Translations under genes and position numbers: made by a program
Source of the DNA: Verrucomicrobiales bacterium
GTDB taxonomy: Bacteria; Verrucomicrobiota; Verrucomicrobiia; Limisphaerales; UBA11358
Assembly (NCBI GenBank): GCA_028712475.1
Contig: JAQTQB010000017.1
Span: forward strand, 1-39,361
Direction: 5' to 3'
DNA length: 39,361 nucleotides
The notes under the pieces: generated by a model
Seen by the model: only the letters and a program-made list of their open reading frames with translations
Told to the model about the DNA's origin: nothing
Database searches by the model: none
Shown here: positions 39,001 through 39,361 of the stretch, one piece after another
How the letters are laid out: the number at the start of each line of letters is the position of its first letter
Numbering within the stretch: position 1 is the stretch's first letter

Positions 39001-39361
39001 TGGCTTAATAATGTCAAGCGGACAGTTCTTCTGCTTTCCGAAAATTCTTTTCATTTTCCGGTTTCCTTCACCACGAACTGTCCTGAGTCAGCCGCCGGGA
39101 CGCCATGACTGCGGTTTCAAGGCTGAGATGCGTGAGTCCACTCGCCGGCTTGCACCGGGCGAAGTTATCACAGGTCACGGTCCGAGGCGGCGCGTGTCTC
39201 CGTCTAGGCTCAAGGATTGCCAGAGGCACCTTTCAACGACGAACGAGCGTCACGCCTGACCGGGTCCCGGCCGCTGGTTCAAAACAGGTTCATGGGCGCT
39301 GTCATCTTTTTCTTTTCTATAAGTGGTTTTGGTTTTTCCGTGCCGGTGCGTTCAAGGGGTC
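39001..39361. other. Unassigned sequence after the first attC, possible second cassette
   Basis: No recognisable gene. An 82-codon ATG frame at 39011-39259 ends in GCC-TGA-CC, echoing the GCC-TAA-CC end of the first cassette gene, so GCCTGAC at 39256-39262 might be a diverged R'' box. The predicted protein has no familiar motif and an unremarkable Arg-rich composition, and no stem or closing core site is visible before the window ends. It is therefore left uncalled. Confidence 0.3.

Overview
The window looks like a chromosomal segment of a Verrucomicrobiota bacterium, probably close to the Pedosphaera/Limisphaerales branch. This is inferred from family content, not from a marker-gene search. 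The pointers are a fused SecDF, a moxR/DUF58/BatA-E operon, a DUF1080 glycoside-processing protein beside Gfo/Idh/MocA oxidoreductases (one with a Tat signal), weak Shine-Dalgarno sites, and many short dispersed repeats of a kind I associate with this phylum. Most of the DNA is GC-rich. The restriction-modification genes and the integron cassette are visibly lower in GC.

Layout. (1) 1-4000: tRNA-Glu, a decayed Bro-N (phage antirepressor-type) pseudogene, and a leftward cysI-cysH-cysD sulfate-assimilation operon with no cysN. (2) 4.1-16.7 kb: housekeeping genes, mostly rightward: a secreted hypothetical protein, a UbiA-family prenyltransferase (leftward), yajC-secDF-terC-recJ, an RRM RNA-binding protein, infA, ispD, an S41 protease, tsaD and a DUF218 protein. 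(3) 16.75-16.86 kb: initiator tRNA-fMet with its own terminator. (4) 17.0-27.4 kb: a leftward aerotolerance-type operon moxR / DUF58 / DUF4381-like / batA / batB / batC / batD / batE. A two-gene restriction-modification unit (Dam-like adenine methylase plus SacI-family endonuclease) sits between moxR and DUF58. (5) 27.4-34.5 kb: sugar-processing genes (DUF1080, two Gfo/Idh/MocA proteins, a xylose-isomerase-like TIM barrel, an MFS transporter). (6) 34.7-36.4 kb: a three-lipoprotein operon CsgG-DUF4810-DUF799. (7) 37.0-39.4 kb: an integron with a long IntI-type integrase, a putative attI, one cassette encoding a membrane/zinc-ribbon protein, and an attC-like hairpin.

How the genes work together. 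The cys genes reduce activated sulfate to sulfide. YajC and SecDF assist protein export. MoxR with the DUF58 and Bat proteins probably forms a periplasm-facing chaperone or stress-tolerance assembly. The DUF1080, oxidoreductase, isomerase and MFS genes fit import and 3-keto-type oxidation and cleavage of glycosides. The three lipoproteins probably form an outer-membrane-associated complex.

The most unusual signals are these: small repeat elements that have entered coding sequences, three at or just after start codons ahead of a signal-peptide core and two in frame inside DUF58 and the TIM-barrel protein; the R-M unit inside the bat operon, which pairs a SacI-type nuclease with an adenine rather than a cytosine methylase; an integron integrase with an extra N-terminal domain and a 23-bp palindrome at its start; and an initiator tRNA with AGG/CCU in place of the usual three G-C anticodon-stem pairs.
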